Position numbers and translations under genes: made by a program. The notes beneath the pieces are model-generated. The model saw only the letters and a program-made list of their open reading frames with translations, was not told the origin of the DNA and ran no database searches. This document shows positions 46,442 to 54,025 of a stretch of DNA of 64,000 bases, in pieces; the stretch's first letter is position 1; each line of letters begins with the position of its first letter. Source of the DNA: Winogradskyella eximia (GTDB taxonomy: Bacteria; Bacteroidota; Bacteroidia; Flavobacteriales; Flavobacteriaceae); contig NZ_QRDV01000003.1 of NCBI RefSeq assembly GCF_003386165.1, positions 298,213 through 362,212 on the forward strand, in the 5' to 3' direction.

Positions 46442-46608
46442 TGCTTATATTTTTGATAGAAATAAGTTGGAATAAGTCCGAAATTAAGAAAGAGAAAGCC
46501 AATAAAAACAATGATTCCTCTGTATGGCCAAGTTAAAAACTCGAACATAGCACCAATACCGAGAATAAAAAAAGTAATAAATCCGAGGATGTAAAATGAT
46601 TTCTTCAT
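46429..46608 (-). CDS. 59-residue two-helix membrane protein
   Basis: A small gene read directly from the sequence: ATG at 46608, TAA at 46429. Two hydrophobic helices (about 5-27 and 31-50, FYILGFITFFILGIGAMFEF and IIVFIGFLFLNFGLIPTYF) are joined by TWPYRG; the C-terminus is YQKYKQCLI. The TWPY turn resembles the QWPYANAW turn of the upstream HAAS-like protein, so the two may share ancestry. It starts 11 bp after the HAAS-like gene and overlaps the serine hydrolase start by 13 bp. No homologue is recognised; coding is inferred from composition and operon fit. Confidence 0.7.
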   Translation of the reverse strand: MKKSFYILGFITFFILGIGAMFEFLTWPYRGIIVFIGFLFLNFGLIPTYFYQKYKQCLI

Positions 46609-46619
46609 GATAAAATGAT

Positions 46620-47048
46620 TTAAGAAAATTTGTGAATAGATTTTTTATAGCTCGCGTAAAAATGAACTGGTAGTATGACTAATACTGCAATGACAATAGC
46701 GCCAAGTAACCAAGCATTAGCATAAGGCCATTGCATCATTTGAAAAACCAAACTAACAACCAACAATAAAATAACCATGAAGCCAGCAGAGAATTTCAAC
46801 TTATTGAATGTAATGATTTGCTTGGCGAACTTTTGATAATTGGTTTCTAATTGTAAATTCTGAAAACTAGAATAACCACCAAATTTCTGTAATGCTTGTT
46901 GATATAATGCATTAAAATCCTCAGAATTTTGATGCTCTATATACGTACAGATATGATCCACTAAATCCTCTCTTAAATCTTTATTTTTAACACCATATAA
47001 GGTTAAATTATTTTCAATAAAAGTGATATGCTTTTCTGATAATTCCAT
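46620..47048 (-). CDS. HAAS-like membrane protein, PadR partner
   Basis: A 142-residue protein. The N-terminal half (about 3-75) is helical and matches the plan of HAAS-type (DUF1700-like) domains: LREDLVDHICTYIEHQ, then a long-helix segment with an ALQKFGG end. Two membrane helices (about 87-104 and 111-129) follow. HAAS domains are commonly encoded next to PadR genes and are thought to couple to PadR or other HTH regulators. The PadR stop is 2 bp upstream, which supports that pairing. A sensory or sequestering role is inference. Confidence 0.7.
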   Translation of the reverse strand: MELSEKHITFIENNLTLYGVKNKDLREDLVDHICTYIEHQNSEDFNALYQQALQKFGGYSSFQNLQLETNYQKFAKQIITFNKLKFSAGFMVILLLVVSLVFQMMQWPYANAWLLGAIVIAVLVILPVHFYASYKKSIHKFS

Positions 47049-47050
47049 GA

Positions 47051-47383
47051 TTATATCGGTTTTGGATTAAAAATTAAATTTAGGGTCTCAATAAAATCAT
47101 TGATTTCTTCAGTAACCGTTTCAACCATTTTCTTCCCTTCTTTAGTGACTTTATAATATTTCCGAACACGCTTACCAATAAAAACCTTTTCAGTTTCTAA
47201 AACCTTTTTCGCTTCAAGCTTATGTAAAATGGGATATAATGCACCTTCCGAAATATCTATCTTCCCTGAAGTCATCGTTTTCACTTCTTGTGTAATCTCG
47301 TAACCATACATTCTACCCTTTTCATTTATAAGCTTTAAAATGATAGGTTGCAATGTTCCTTTTGTTAATTCTTTACTATACAT
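47051..47383 (-). CDS. PadR family transcriptional regulator
   Basis: A winged-helix regulator of 110 residues. I chose the ATG at 47383 (MYSKELTKGTLQPIIL): the upstream ATG at 47398 lies inside the promoter and operator. Residues include GTLQPIILKLI, YGYEITQEVK, SEGALYPILHKLEAKKVL (recognition helix region) and RKYYKVTKEGKKM (wing). PadR proteins are usually repressors. It heads a four-gene operon, and a perfect 8-bp inverted repeat sits at its promoter, so autorepression is likely. The effector is unknown. Confidence 0.9.
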   Translation of the reverse strand: MYSKELTKGTLQPIILKLINEKGRMYGYEITQEVKTMTSGKIDISEGALYPILHKLEAKKVLETEKVFIGKRVRKYYKVTKEGKKMVETVTEEINDFIETLNLIFNPKPI

Positions 47384-47387
47384 ATCA

Positions 47388-47413
47388 CAAATATACATTT
47401 TATATAAATGTAT
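47388..47413 (-). promoter_or_regulatory. padR promoter overlapped by 21-bp inverted-repeat operator
   Basis: Minus-strand TATATTTG (47395-47388) is a perfect -7 element. Its last base is 5 nt before the ATG, so the mRNA is probably leaderless. ATACATTT (47393-47400) and AAATGTAT (47406-47413) are perfect 8-bp arms around TATAT. The repeat covers the -7 edge and spacer, an ideal place for repression; the ACAT/ATGT half-sites resemble reported PadR sites. Confidence 0.7.
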
Positions 47414-47480
47414 CCTAATAAAATGTGTGTTAAATATTTTAATGACTAATTATAAGTTTTTCTTTAAGAACAATGCGTTG

Positions 47481-47488
47481 TATCTTTG
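47481..47488 (+). promoter_or_regulatory. candidate -7 element (TATCTTTG) of sufS
   Basis: TATCTTTG lies 18 bp before the sufS ATG. It gives sufS its own promoter, needed because the PadR cassette cuts it off from sufABCD. Confidence 0.6.
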
Positions 47489-47506
47489 TAACTAGGAATT
47501 AAGCCC

Positions 47507-48721
47507 ATGTTAGACGTACAAAAAATAAGAAAAGACTTCCCCATTCTCAACAGAACGGTTAATGGGAAACCACTCATATATTTCGATAATGCTGCAACTT
47601 CACAAACACCTCAGCAAGTCATTGATGTTATTGTAGATTATTACAGTAATTACAATGCAAATATCCACAGAGGCGTGCATAGTTTAAGCCAAGAAGCAAC
47701 GGATGCTTATGAGCAAGCACGTATTAAAATTCAGAAACATTTTAATGCCAAACAGAGTCATGAAATAATTTTCACATCTGGTACAACACATAGCATTAAC
47801 TTAGTTGCTAACGGATTTTCTTCACTTTTAAAAAAAGGAGATGAAATTATTGTTTCAGCTTTAGAGCACCACAGTAATATTGTGCCATGGCAAATGCTTT
47901 GTGAACGGACAGGAGCCAGTTTAAAAGTCATTCCTATGAATGAAAATGGCGAATTAATCCTTTCGGACTATGATGCGCTTTTAAACGAACACACAAAATT
48001 GGTTTTTGTAAACCATATTTCAAATGCTTTAGGAACTATAAATCCTATTGAATATATTATAGAAAAAGCACATGCTGTTGATGCTGCTGTTTTAGTTGAT
48101 GGCGCACAATCTTGCCCGCATTTAAAACCAGACGTTCAAGCTTTAGATGTTGATTTCTATGTGTGTTCTGCCCACAAAATTTGTGGACCAACAGGTGTTG
48201 GGATGCTTTACGGAAAAGAAGAATGGCTTAATAAATTGCCACCTTACCAAGGAGGAGGCGAAATGATTGCAGAAGTGTCATTTGCAAAAACAACTTATGC
48301 AGGTTTACCTCACAAATTTGAAGCTGGTACACCAAACATCTGTGGAGGCATAGCCTTTGGAGCCGCTTTAGATTATATGAATCACATAGGTTTTAAAAAT
48401 ATTGCCAAATACGAGAATGAACTTTTAGACTACGGAACAGAACAGTTACTTAAAATTGAAGGTTTAAAAATTTACGGCACAGCAAAAGAGAAAACCTCTG
48501 TAATATCTTTTAATGTTGGCACTATTCACCCTTATGATATTGGCACCATTTTAGATAAAATGGGCATCGCAGTCCGTACAGGTCATCATTGCGCACAACC
48601 TATTATGGACTTTTATAAAATTCCAGGTACCATAAGAGCTTCTTTTATGTTTTATAACACCAAAGAAGAAATTGACGCATTTATTGTGGCGCTTAAAAAG
48701 GCAATAATGATGTTATCTTAG
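47507..48721 (+). CDS. sufS: SufS-type cysteine desulfurase
   Basis: A 404-residue PLP enzyme that removes sulfur from cysteine for Fe-S cluster building. The PLP lysine is in CSAHKICGPTGVG (Lys224) and the catalytic Cys in RTGHHCAQP (about 362). The SGTTHSINLVANG and IDGAQSCPH-like regions mark the type II desulfurase family. With sufE 900 bp downstream it supplies sulfur to SufBCD. A META lipoprotein lies between them. Confidence 0.96.
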   Translation: MLDVQKIRKDFPILNRTVNGKPLIYFDNAATSQTPQQVIDVIVDYYSNYNANIHRGVHSLSQEATDAYEQARIKIQKHFNAKQSHEIIFTSGTTHSINLVANGFSSLLKKGDEIIVSALEHHSNIVPWQMLCERTGASLKVIPMNENGELILSDYDALLNEHTKLVFVNHISNALGTINPIEYIIEKAHAVDAAVLVDGAQSCPHLKPDVQALDVDFYVCSAHKICGPTGVGMLYGKEEWLNKLPPYQGGGEMIAEVSFAKTTYAGLPHKFEAGTPNICGGIAFGAALDYMNHIGFKNIAKYENELLDYGTEQLLKIEGLKIYGTAKEKTSVISFNVGTIHPYDIGTILDKMGIAVRTGHHCAQPIMDFYKIPGTIRASFMFYNTKEEIDAFIVALKKAIMMLS

Positions 48722-48766
48722 ACTTTGGCATCAAATATGTATCTTACAATATAAAATATTATACAG

Positions 48767-49588
48767 ATGAAAATTTTAGTTAGTTTATTTATGCTTTTAA
48801 CCACATTAAATTCTTGTGATTCGTCTAAGAAAGCAATAGAAAATAGCAAAAAAATGCAAGAACCAATTTCTGGAACCTACAACATAACACAACTTGGAGA
48901 TACTGATGTTTCTTCAAATAAAATTGTAATTAATTTTGACGACACCAATAATAAAGTCGCAGGATTTGCAGGTTGTAATAGTTTCTTTGGGAATTATTCA
49001 ATAGAAAATAATACGATATCTTTTGGCAGTATCGGTTCATCAAAAAAATTATGCCCTAACCCAATAATGGATATTGAAAATCAGCTATTCAAAGCTTTGA
49101 ATTCAGCTACTTCATTTTCAACACAAGACAATGAGATTTTGTTCTATTCAAATGACACTGTTGTTTTCAAAGGAACAAATAGCATTATCGCATCTAAAAG
49201 AAGTGCTACTGTAAACTACGAAGACAATACTACTGTTAAATACCAAACAGTATCGAGAGGATCTTTTGACTACATCACGATTTCGAAATCAAAAATATTA
49301 ATTTCAAAAGATCAAAATCTTCAGAAAATAGATGAATATAATACAGATGCAGAAGACTGGAAGGCTTTAAACAAATTGATTGAAGCTGTAGAAGTTGAAA
49401 CCATTCATAATATAGTTCCTCCGTCTACAAAACATCAATACGATGGAGCTCCTCATGCTACTTTAGCGATAATACTTGGTGATGTACAATACATGACGCC
49501 AACCTTTGACCATGGAAATCCTCCAGAGGCTATTGAAGCTTTAGTTAATAAAGTGTTATCCATTAAAGAAAACACCGTTAAAAACTAA
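48767..49588 (+). CDS. META-domain lipoprotein
   Basis: A 273-residue lipoprotein (lipobox TLNSC, Cys17). Residues about 35-135 are a META (HslJ-like) domain: GTYNITQLGDTDVSS, then VAGFAGCNSFFGNYSIENNTISFG and CPNPIMDIENQLFKAL. The C-terminal half (about 150-273) is beta-rich and unassigned (PHATLAIILGDVQYMTPTFDHG). It lies between sufS and sufE with 45- and 33-bp gaps, so it is cotranscribed. Its envelope function is unknown. Confidence 0.85.
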   Translation: MKILVSLFMLLTTLNSCDSSKKAIENSKKMQEPISGTYNITQLGDTDVSSNKIVINFDDTNNKVAGFAGCNSFFGNYSIENNTISFGSIGSSKKLCPNPIMDIENQLFKALNSATSFSTQDNEILFYSNDTVVFKGTNSIIASKRSATVNYEDNTTVKYQTVSRGSFDYITISKSKILISKDQNLQKIDEYNTDAEDWKALNKLIEAVEVETIHNIVPPSTKHQYDGAPHATLAIILGDVQYMTPTFDHGNPPEAIEALVNKVLSIKENTVKN

Positions 49589-49596
49589 CGATTTTG

Positions 49597-49604
49597 TAAT
49601 TTTG
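49597..49604 (+). promoter_or_regulatory. possible internal -7 element (TAATTTTG) before sufE
   Basis: TAATTTTG matches TAnnTTTG, 17 bp before the sufE ATG. It may supplement read-through from sufS. Confidence 0.4.
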
Positions 49605-49621
49605 CACAAAAGAATGAGACT

Positions 49622-50044
49622 ATGACTATTGAAGAAGTACAAAATGAAATTATTGAGGAGTTTGCCATGTTTGAAGATTGGGAAGAACGCTACCAATACA
49701 TGATTGACTTAGGTAAAGACTTACCCTTAATTGAAGAAAAATATAAGACTGACGATAATATCATTAAAGGTTGCCAAAGTAAAGTTTGGGTACATGCAAA
49801 CATGCAAGACGATAAAATAAACTTTACAGCAGATAGTGATGCTATTATTACCAAAGGTATTATTGCTATACTCATTAGAGCATTTTCTAATCAGCATCCA
49901 AAAGATATCCTTGAAGCAAATACTGATTTTATTGATAAAATAGGATTAAAAGAACATTTATCACCAACTAGAGCTAATGGCTTAGTAAGTATGATAAAAC
50001 AACTAAAATTGTATGCCATTGCATACCAAACACAACTTAACTAG
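49622..50044 (+). CDS. sufE: sulfur acceptor protein SufE
   Basis: A 140-residue SufE that takes the persulfide from SufS and passes it to SufBCD. The sulfur-carrying Cys is in IIKGCQSKVWV (Cys51), and the family core RYQYMIDLGKDLP and IIAILIRAFSNQHPKDIL is present. It is 15 bp upstream of the DUF59 gene. Confidence 0.94.
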   Translation: MTIEEVQNEIIEEFAMFEDWEERYQYMIDLGKDLPLIEEKYKTDDNIIKGCQSKVWVHANMQDDKINFTADSDAIITKGIIAILIRAFSNQHPKDILEANTDFIDKIGLKEHLSPTRANGLVSMIKQLKLYAIAYQTQLN

Positions 50045-50059
50045 TTTACACATTAAAAA

Positions 50060-50386
50060 ATGAGCGATTCAACTATAGATACAGCAGTTTTAGGTGAAAA
50101 AATCCTAAGAGTAATAAAAACAATTTACGATCCAGAAATCCCAGTAGACATCTACGAATTAGGATTAATCTACGACGTTTTTGTAAACGAAGATTTAGAA
50201 GTTAAAATTCTAATGACCTTAACAACACCAAATTGTCCTGTGGCAGAAACACTTCCTTTAGAAGTTGAAGAAAAAGTAAAATCTATCAATGAGGTAAAAG
50301 GTGCTGAAGTAGAAATAACTTTTGATCCACCTTGGTCTCAAGATTTAATGAGTGAAGAAGCCAAGTTAGAACTTGGAATGCTTTAA
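50060..50386 (+). CDS. DUF59 (SufT/MIP18-like) Fe-S assembly protein
   Basis: A 108-residue DUF59 protein: YDPEIPVDIYELGLIYDV (about 23-40), the T-x-x-x-C-P motif TTPNCPVAETLP (Cys59) and DPPWSQDLMSEEAK near the C-terminus. Relatives such as SufT and eukaryotic MIP18 act in Fe-S protein maturation, and the position after sufE supports that role. Confidence 0.92.
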   Translation: MSDSTIDTAVLGEKILRVIKTIYDPEIPVDIYELGLIYDVFVNEDLEVKILMTLTTPNCPVAETLPLEVEEKVKSINEVKGAEVEITFDPPWSQDLMSEEAKLELGML

Positions 50387-50399
50387 TTATAAATACTGA

Positions 50400-52235
50400 A
50401 TGCCAAGACACAAACCAAATTCTTTAAAGGACGGTAAGAAAACAAATCTAAAATCGTCCTTTAATGCCTTAATTTATATTCCTAGATTTTTTAAAGAAAT
50501 CTGGAAAGTCAACAAAAGTCTCTTTTTGCTTTCCGCTTTCTGTAGACTTATTGGCGCTTTATTACCTGTAATAATATTATGGGTTGGTAAACTTATCATT
50601 GACGAAATCATTTTACAGATTTCGCTTAACAGTCCTGATTATTATACACTTTGGACGTATGTCGCAGCCGAGTTTGGCTTAATCATTCTATCAGACTTAA
50701 TAAGTAGAGCGATTTCCTTAACCGATGGTTTACTTGGTGACGAATATAATATTGCATCCTCAGTCACTATTATTAAGAAGACCAATCAAATAAATATCAG
50801 TCTATTAGAGGACTCTGAGTTTTATGATAAGTTAGAACGCGCAAGAACGCAAACTACTGGTCGTGTTGGACTAATGTCTAACGTGCTTGGCCAAGCACAA
50901 AGTGCTATTTCTATTGCAACACTTGTTGCCGGTTTAATATATTTTGAACCGTATTTAATTATACTTCTTGTACTGAGTATTATTCCGTCATTTATTAACG
51001 AGATACGTTTTAGCCAACAACAGTATTCTTTAGCAAGAAGCTGGACGTCTGAGCGACGTGAGTTAGATTATCTAAGATTTATTGGTGCAAACGATAAAAC
51101 AGCAAAAGAAATAAAACTTTTTGGCTTAACAGATTTTGTGGTTGACCGTTTTAAAAACCTATCTGAAGAATATTACCAACTCAATAAAACCTTAGCTATT
51201 AGACGTTCATCATTAGGTTTTTTGTTTAATGTCTTAGGTTCTATAAGTTATTATGGTGCTTATGTATTTATAATTTATCGTGTGCTTTCTGGTGCAATTA
51301 CGCTTGGTGAGCTTACATTTTTATCAGGTTCATTTAATCGCTTAATGCGAAACCTTCAAGATTTCTTTTCAAAATTTACGAGGATTTCGGAAAGTGCTTT
51401 ATACTTAAAAGATTATTTCGACTTTATTGATATTTCAATTGTATCAAAAGCAAAAGAAGATATGCCTTTACCTAGAAAAATTAAAAAAGGTTTTGAGTTT
51501 AAAGCCGTGCGTTTTGCGTATCCAAATTCTGATACTGAAATTTTAAAAGGCATTAGCTTTACACTTCGAGCAGGTGAAAAATTAGCTTTTGTTGGTCAGA
51601 ATGGCGCAGGAAAGACAACGTTAATAAAACTACTATTACGTTTCTACGAACCTACATCAGGTGAAATTCTATTAGATGGCATAAATATTAACCGTTTTAA
51701 TATTGCTGAATATCAAGAGTATTTTGGTGTTATTTTTCAGGACTTCTTTAGGTATGAATTTACCGTAAAAGAAAACATTGCAATAGGAAACATAAATGAG
51801 TTAGACAATCAGGCTAAGATTGAAAAAGCCGCAGAACTAAGTTTGGCTAGTGAGGTTGTATCTGAATTAAAACAAGGTTACAATCAGCAATTAGGTAAGC
51901 GATTTTCTAGTGGTCAAGAATTATCTGGTGGTCAATGGCAAAAAGTAGCTTTAGCAAGAGCCTACATGAAAAGTGCTGAAGTAATGGTTTTAGACGAACC
52001 CACTTCTGCTTTAGATGCTAGAGCAGAAAGCGAAGTCTTTGGTCGTTTTATAGGTTTAACCGAAGACAAAACCAGTATTATTATTTCGCATAGATTTAGC
52101 ACAGTGCGTCAAGCTAATAGAATCCTAGTTTTAGAACAAGGTAAAGTGAAAGAAATTGGTACACATGAAGAACTTATGAGAAACCAAGACTTGTATTCAG
52201 AATTGTTTACACTTCAAGCCGAAGGCTATCAATAA
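50400..52235 (+). CDS. ABC transporter with fused permease and ATPase
   Basis: A 611-residue half-transporter: about six membrane helices (first at about 41-65, last near 290-310) followed by an ATPase with Walker A GQNGAGKTTL (about 399-408), signature LSGGQWQKVALARAY and Walker B VMVLDEPTSALD. It should act as a homodimeric exporter in the inner membrane. The family (MsbA-like/multidrug) does not fix the substrate. It starts 14 bp after the DUF59 gene, so it is cotranscribed with the SUF genes. Confidence 0.9.
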   Translation: MPRHKPNSLKDGKKTNLKSSFNALIYIPRFFKEIWKVNKSLFLLSAFCRLIGALLPVIILWVGKLIIDEIILQISLNSPDYYTLWTYVAAEFGLIILSDLISRAISLTDGLLGDEYNIASSVTIIKKTNQINISLLEDSEFYDKLERARTQTTGRVGLMSNVLGQAQSAISIATLVAGLIYFEPYLIILLVLSIIPSFINEIRFSQQQYSLARSWTSERRELDYLRFIGANDKTAKEIKLFGLTDFVVDRFKNLSEEYYQLNKTLAIRRSSLGFLFNVLGSISYYGAYVFIIYRVLSGAITLGELTFLSGSFNRLMRNLQDFFSKFTRISESALYLKDYFDFIDISIVSKAKEDMPLPRKIKKGFEFKAVRFAYPNSDTEILKGISFTLRAGEKLAFVGQNGAGKTTLIKLLLRFYEPTSGEILLDGININRFNIAEYQEYFGVIFQDFFRYEFTVKENIAIGNINELDNQAKIEKAAELSLASEVVSELKQGYNQQLGKRFSSGQELSGGQWQKVALARAYMKSAEVMVLDEPTSALDARAESEVFGRFIGLTEDKTSIIISHRFSTVRQANRILVLEQGKVKEIGTHEELMRNQDLYSELFTLQAEGYQ

Positions 52236-52241
52236 AACATT

Positions 52242-52249
52242 TAATTTTG
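52242..52249 (+). promoter_or_regulatory. -7 element (TAATTTTG) before DUF2480, leaderless
   Basis: TAATTTTG ends 5 nt before the ATG at 52254, the same geometry as thiL and padR. The DUF2480 gene may have its own promoter as well as operon read-through. Confidence 0.5.
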
Positions 52250-52253
52250 CATT

Positions 52254-52760
52254 ATGGCAGATGAGATAATTAATAGAGTTACAAACAGCAAATTAAAAGT
52301 TATTGACTTAGAAGATTATTACCCAAATGGTAAGCGTATTCTTTTTGATATTACAGATTGGCTGCTTGAAGGTTTAGTGCTTCGAGAAAAAGAATTTAGA
52401 GCTTTTGTTGCGGAACATAATTGGTCGCAATACCAAGATTGCTACGTGGCTTTACATTGCTCTACAGATGCTATTGTGCCAGATTGGGCTTATATGCTAA
52501 TAGCGATAGAGCTTCAAGCATATTCAAAATTATCTATAATTGGTTCTTTAGATGACTTAGAATCTATATTATATGCTGATATAATTTCGAATTTAGATCT
52601 TTCTGAATACCAAGGTTTACCTGTAATAATAAAGGGTTGCTCCAATAAACCAGTACCCTCTAATGCACTAATTTTACTTTCCCAAAAACTAAAGCCAATT
52701 GCTAGATCTATAATGTTTGGCGAAGCGTGCTCTTCAGTACCTCTGTATAAAAAACGTTAA
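52254..52760 (+). CDS. DUF2480 family protein
   Basis: A 168-residue protein of DUF2480, a Bacteroidota-restricted family often found near SUF genes: NGKRILFDITDWLLEGLVLREKEFR (about 21-45) and HCSTDAIVPDWAYMLI (about 68-83) are characteristic. The C-terminal end has VIIKGCSNKPVPSNALILL. Function unknown; linkage suggests Fe-S metabolism. It starts 18 bp after the ABC exporter. Confidence 0.88.
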   Translation: MADEIINRVTNSKLKVIDLEDYYPNGKRILFDITDWLLEGLVLREKEFRAFVAEHNWSQYQDCYVALHCSTDAIVPDWAYMLIAIELQAYSKLSIIGSLDDLESILYADIISNLDLSEYQGLPVIIKGCSNKPVPSNALILLSQKLKPIARSIMFGEACSSVPLYKKR

Positions 52761-52977
52761 TAATAAATACACTTATCAATTACGTTAAGATTAGCATTTT
52801 TACAGTTAAATTGATAATGAGATTACAATAATTTTGTGCTAGAAAATAGATGACATTTTACATTAAATTATTTACTCAAAAATTATTTATTAGAAATGTG
52901 ACCTAACGCATTTATCAGTGTCTTAATAATAGTGTTTTCATTACTTGTTTTATTTAAGTATATATCAATTAAACACT

Positions 52978-52985
52978 TATATTTG
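52978..52985 (+). promoter_or_regulatory. candidate -7 element (TATATTTG) of DUF3078 gene
   Basis: Perfect -7 match 48 bp before the ATG at 53033. The remaining 270-bp gap (52761-53032) shows nothing else I can identify. Confidence 0.6.
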
Positions 52986-53032
52986 CAAACTGAAATTTAA
53001 AAACAACTTTTATTTATTAAATTTAATCCATT

Positions 53033-53944
53033 ATGAACAAAAAATTAATTTTTTCCCTTTTTATGTTGTTAGCAGTAACAACGATTGCTTTTGCTCAAAC
53101 AAAAGAAGAATTGCAAGCTGAAAAAGCTGTAAAACAAGCAGAAGCAGATAAGTTTCAAGGTGAAGCTAATGCATTACAAGCAAAAATAGATGCCTTACCA
53201 GGTTGGAGAAAAGGTGCTTTTGGTACTATTGGTGGTAGCTTATCTAATTTTAATGATTGGTACTCTCAAGGTGCTCCAAATAACAGCTCTGGAAATATCG
53301 GCATCACATTTAATGCTTTTGCAAATAAAATTGAAGAAAAATATTTTTGGAGAAATTCATTAACTACGAACTTAGGTTGGGTAAAATTAGACAATAAAGA
53401 CGACGCAACTGATAGTGAAGACTTTAACGCTACAACTGACGTTTTTAATATTTCTTCACTTTATGGTAGAAATATTAGTAAAACTTGGGCTATTTCTGGT
53501 TTAGCAGAATACAGAACTACAATTATAGATAACTTTAATGACCCAGGATTTTTAGATGTTGGTGTTGGTGCAACTTGGACTCCTATTGAGAATTTAATAG
53601 TAGTAATTCACCCATTAAACTATAACTTTGTATTTGCTGATAACGATGCTGCTTTTGAATCTTCTGCAGGTGCTAAAATTGTAGCAGATTATACAAGACA
53701 AATCGGAGCTATTAACTTTAAATCTAACTTCTCTACATTCCAAAGTTATGAAGATAGTGACCTATCTAACTTTACTTGGACAAACTCATTTAGCTATACA
53801 CTATGGAAAATGATTGGTGTAGGTTTTGATTTTGCTTTAAGAAGCAACAAACAAGAAGCTGCTAATGCGCAACTTGTACCTTTAAAAGATGCTGACAATA
53901 AATTACAATCTTATTATACTGTTGGTTTGAGCTACAAGTTCTAA
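53033..53944 (+). CDS. DUF3078 outer-membrane protein
   Basis: A 303-residue outer-membrane protein: signal peptide ending IAFAQ (about residue 22), a short coiled-coil stretch (about 24-53), then a beta-barrel-like region with alternating hydrophobic strands and a C-terminal aromatic (YTVGLSYKF). DUF3078 proteins are widespread in Bacteroidota without assigned function. It has its own promoter and terminator. Confidence 0.9.
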   Translation: MNKKLIFSLFMLLAVTTIAFAQTKEELQAEKAVKQAEADKFQGEANALQAKIDALPGWRKGAFGTIGGSLSNFNDWYSQGAPNNSSGNIGITFNAFANKIEEKYFWRNSLTTNLGWVKLDNKDDATDSEDFNATTDVFNISSLYGRNISKTWAISGLAEYRTTIIDNFNDPGFLDVGVGATWTPIENLIVVIHPLNYNFVFADNDAAFESSAGAKIVADYTRQIGAINFKSNFSTFQSYEDSDLSNFTWTNSFSYTLWKMIGVGFDFALRSNKQEAANAQLVPLKDADNKLQSYYTVGLSYKF

Positions 53945-53967
53945 TAATCAACTTTAATTTACTATAT

Positions 53968-54006
53968 AAAAACCTGTCTAGATGAATATTTAGATAGGTT
54001 TTTTTT
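53968..54006 (+). terminator. terminator after DUF3078 gene
   Basis: AAAAACCTGTCTA (53968-53980) pairs with TAGATAGGTTTTT (from 53991) with one wobble pair, followed by T residues. It lies between convergent genes and could also stop the PBP transcript. Confidence 0.85.
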
Positions 54007-54025
54007 ATGCTAAAAGGCAAAAGAA

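Noticed and set aside
47384..47398. Upstream ATG for padR
   Set aside because: It is inside the -7 element and operator and would precede the predicted transcription start.
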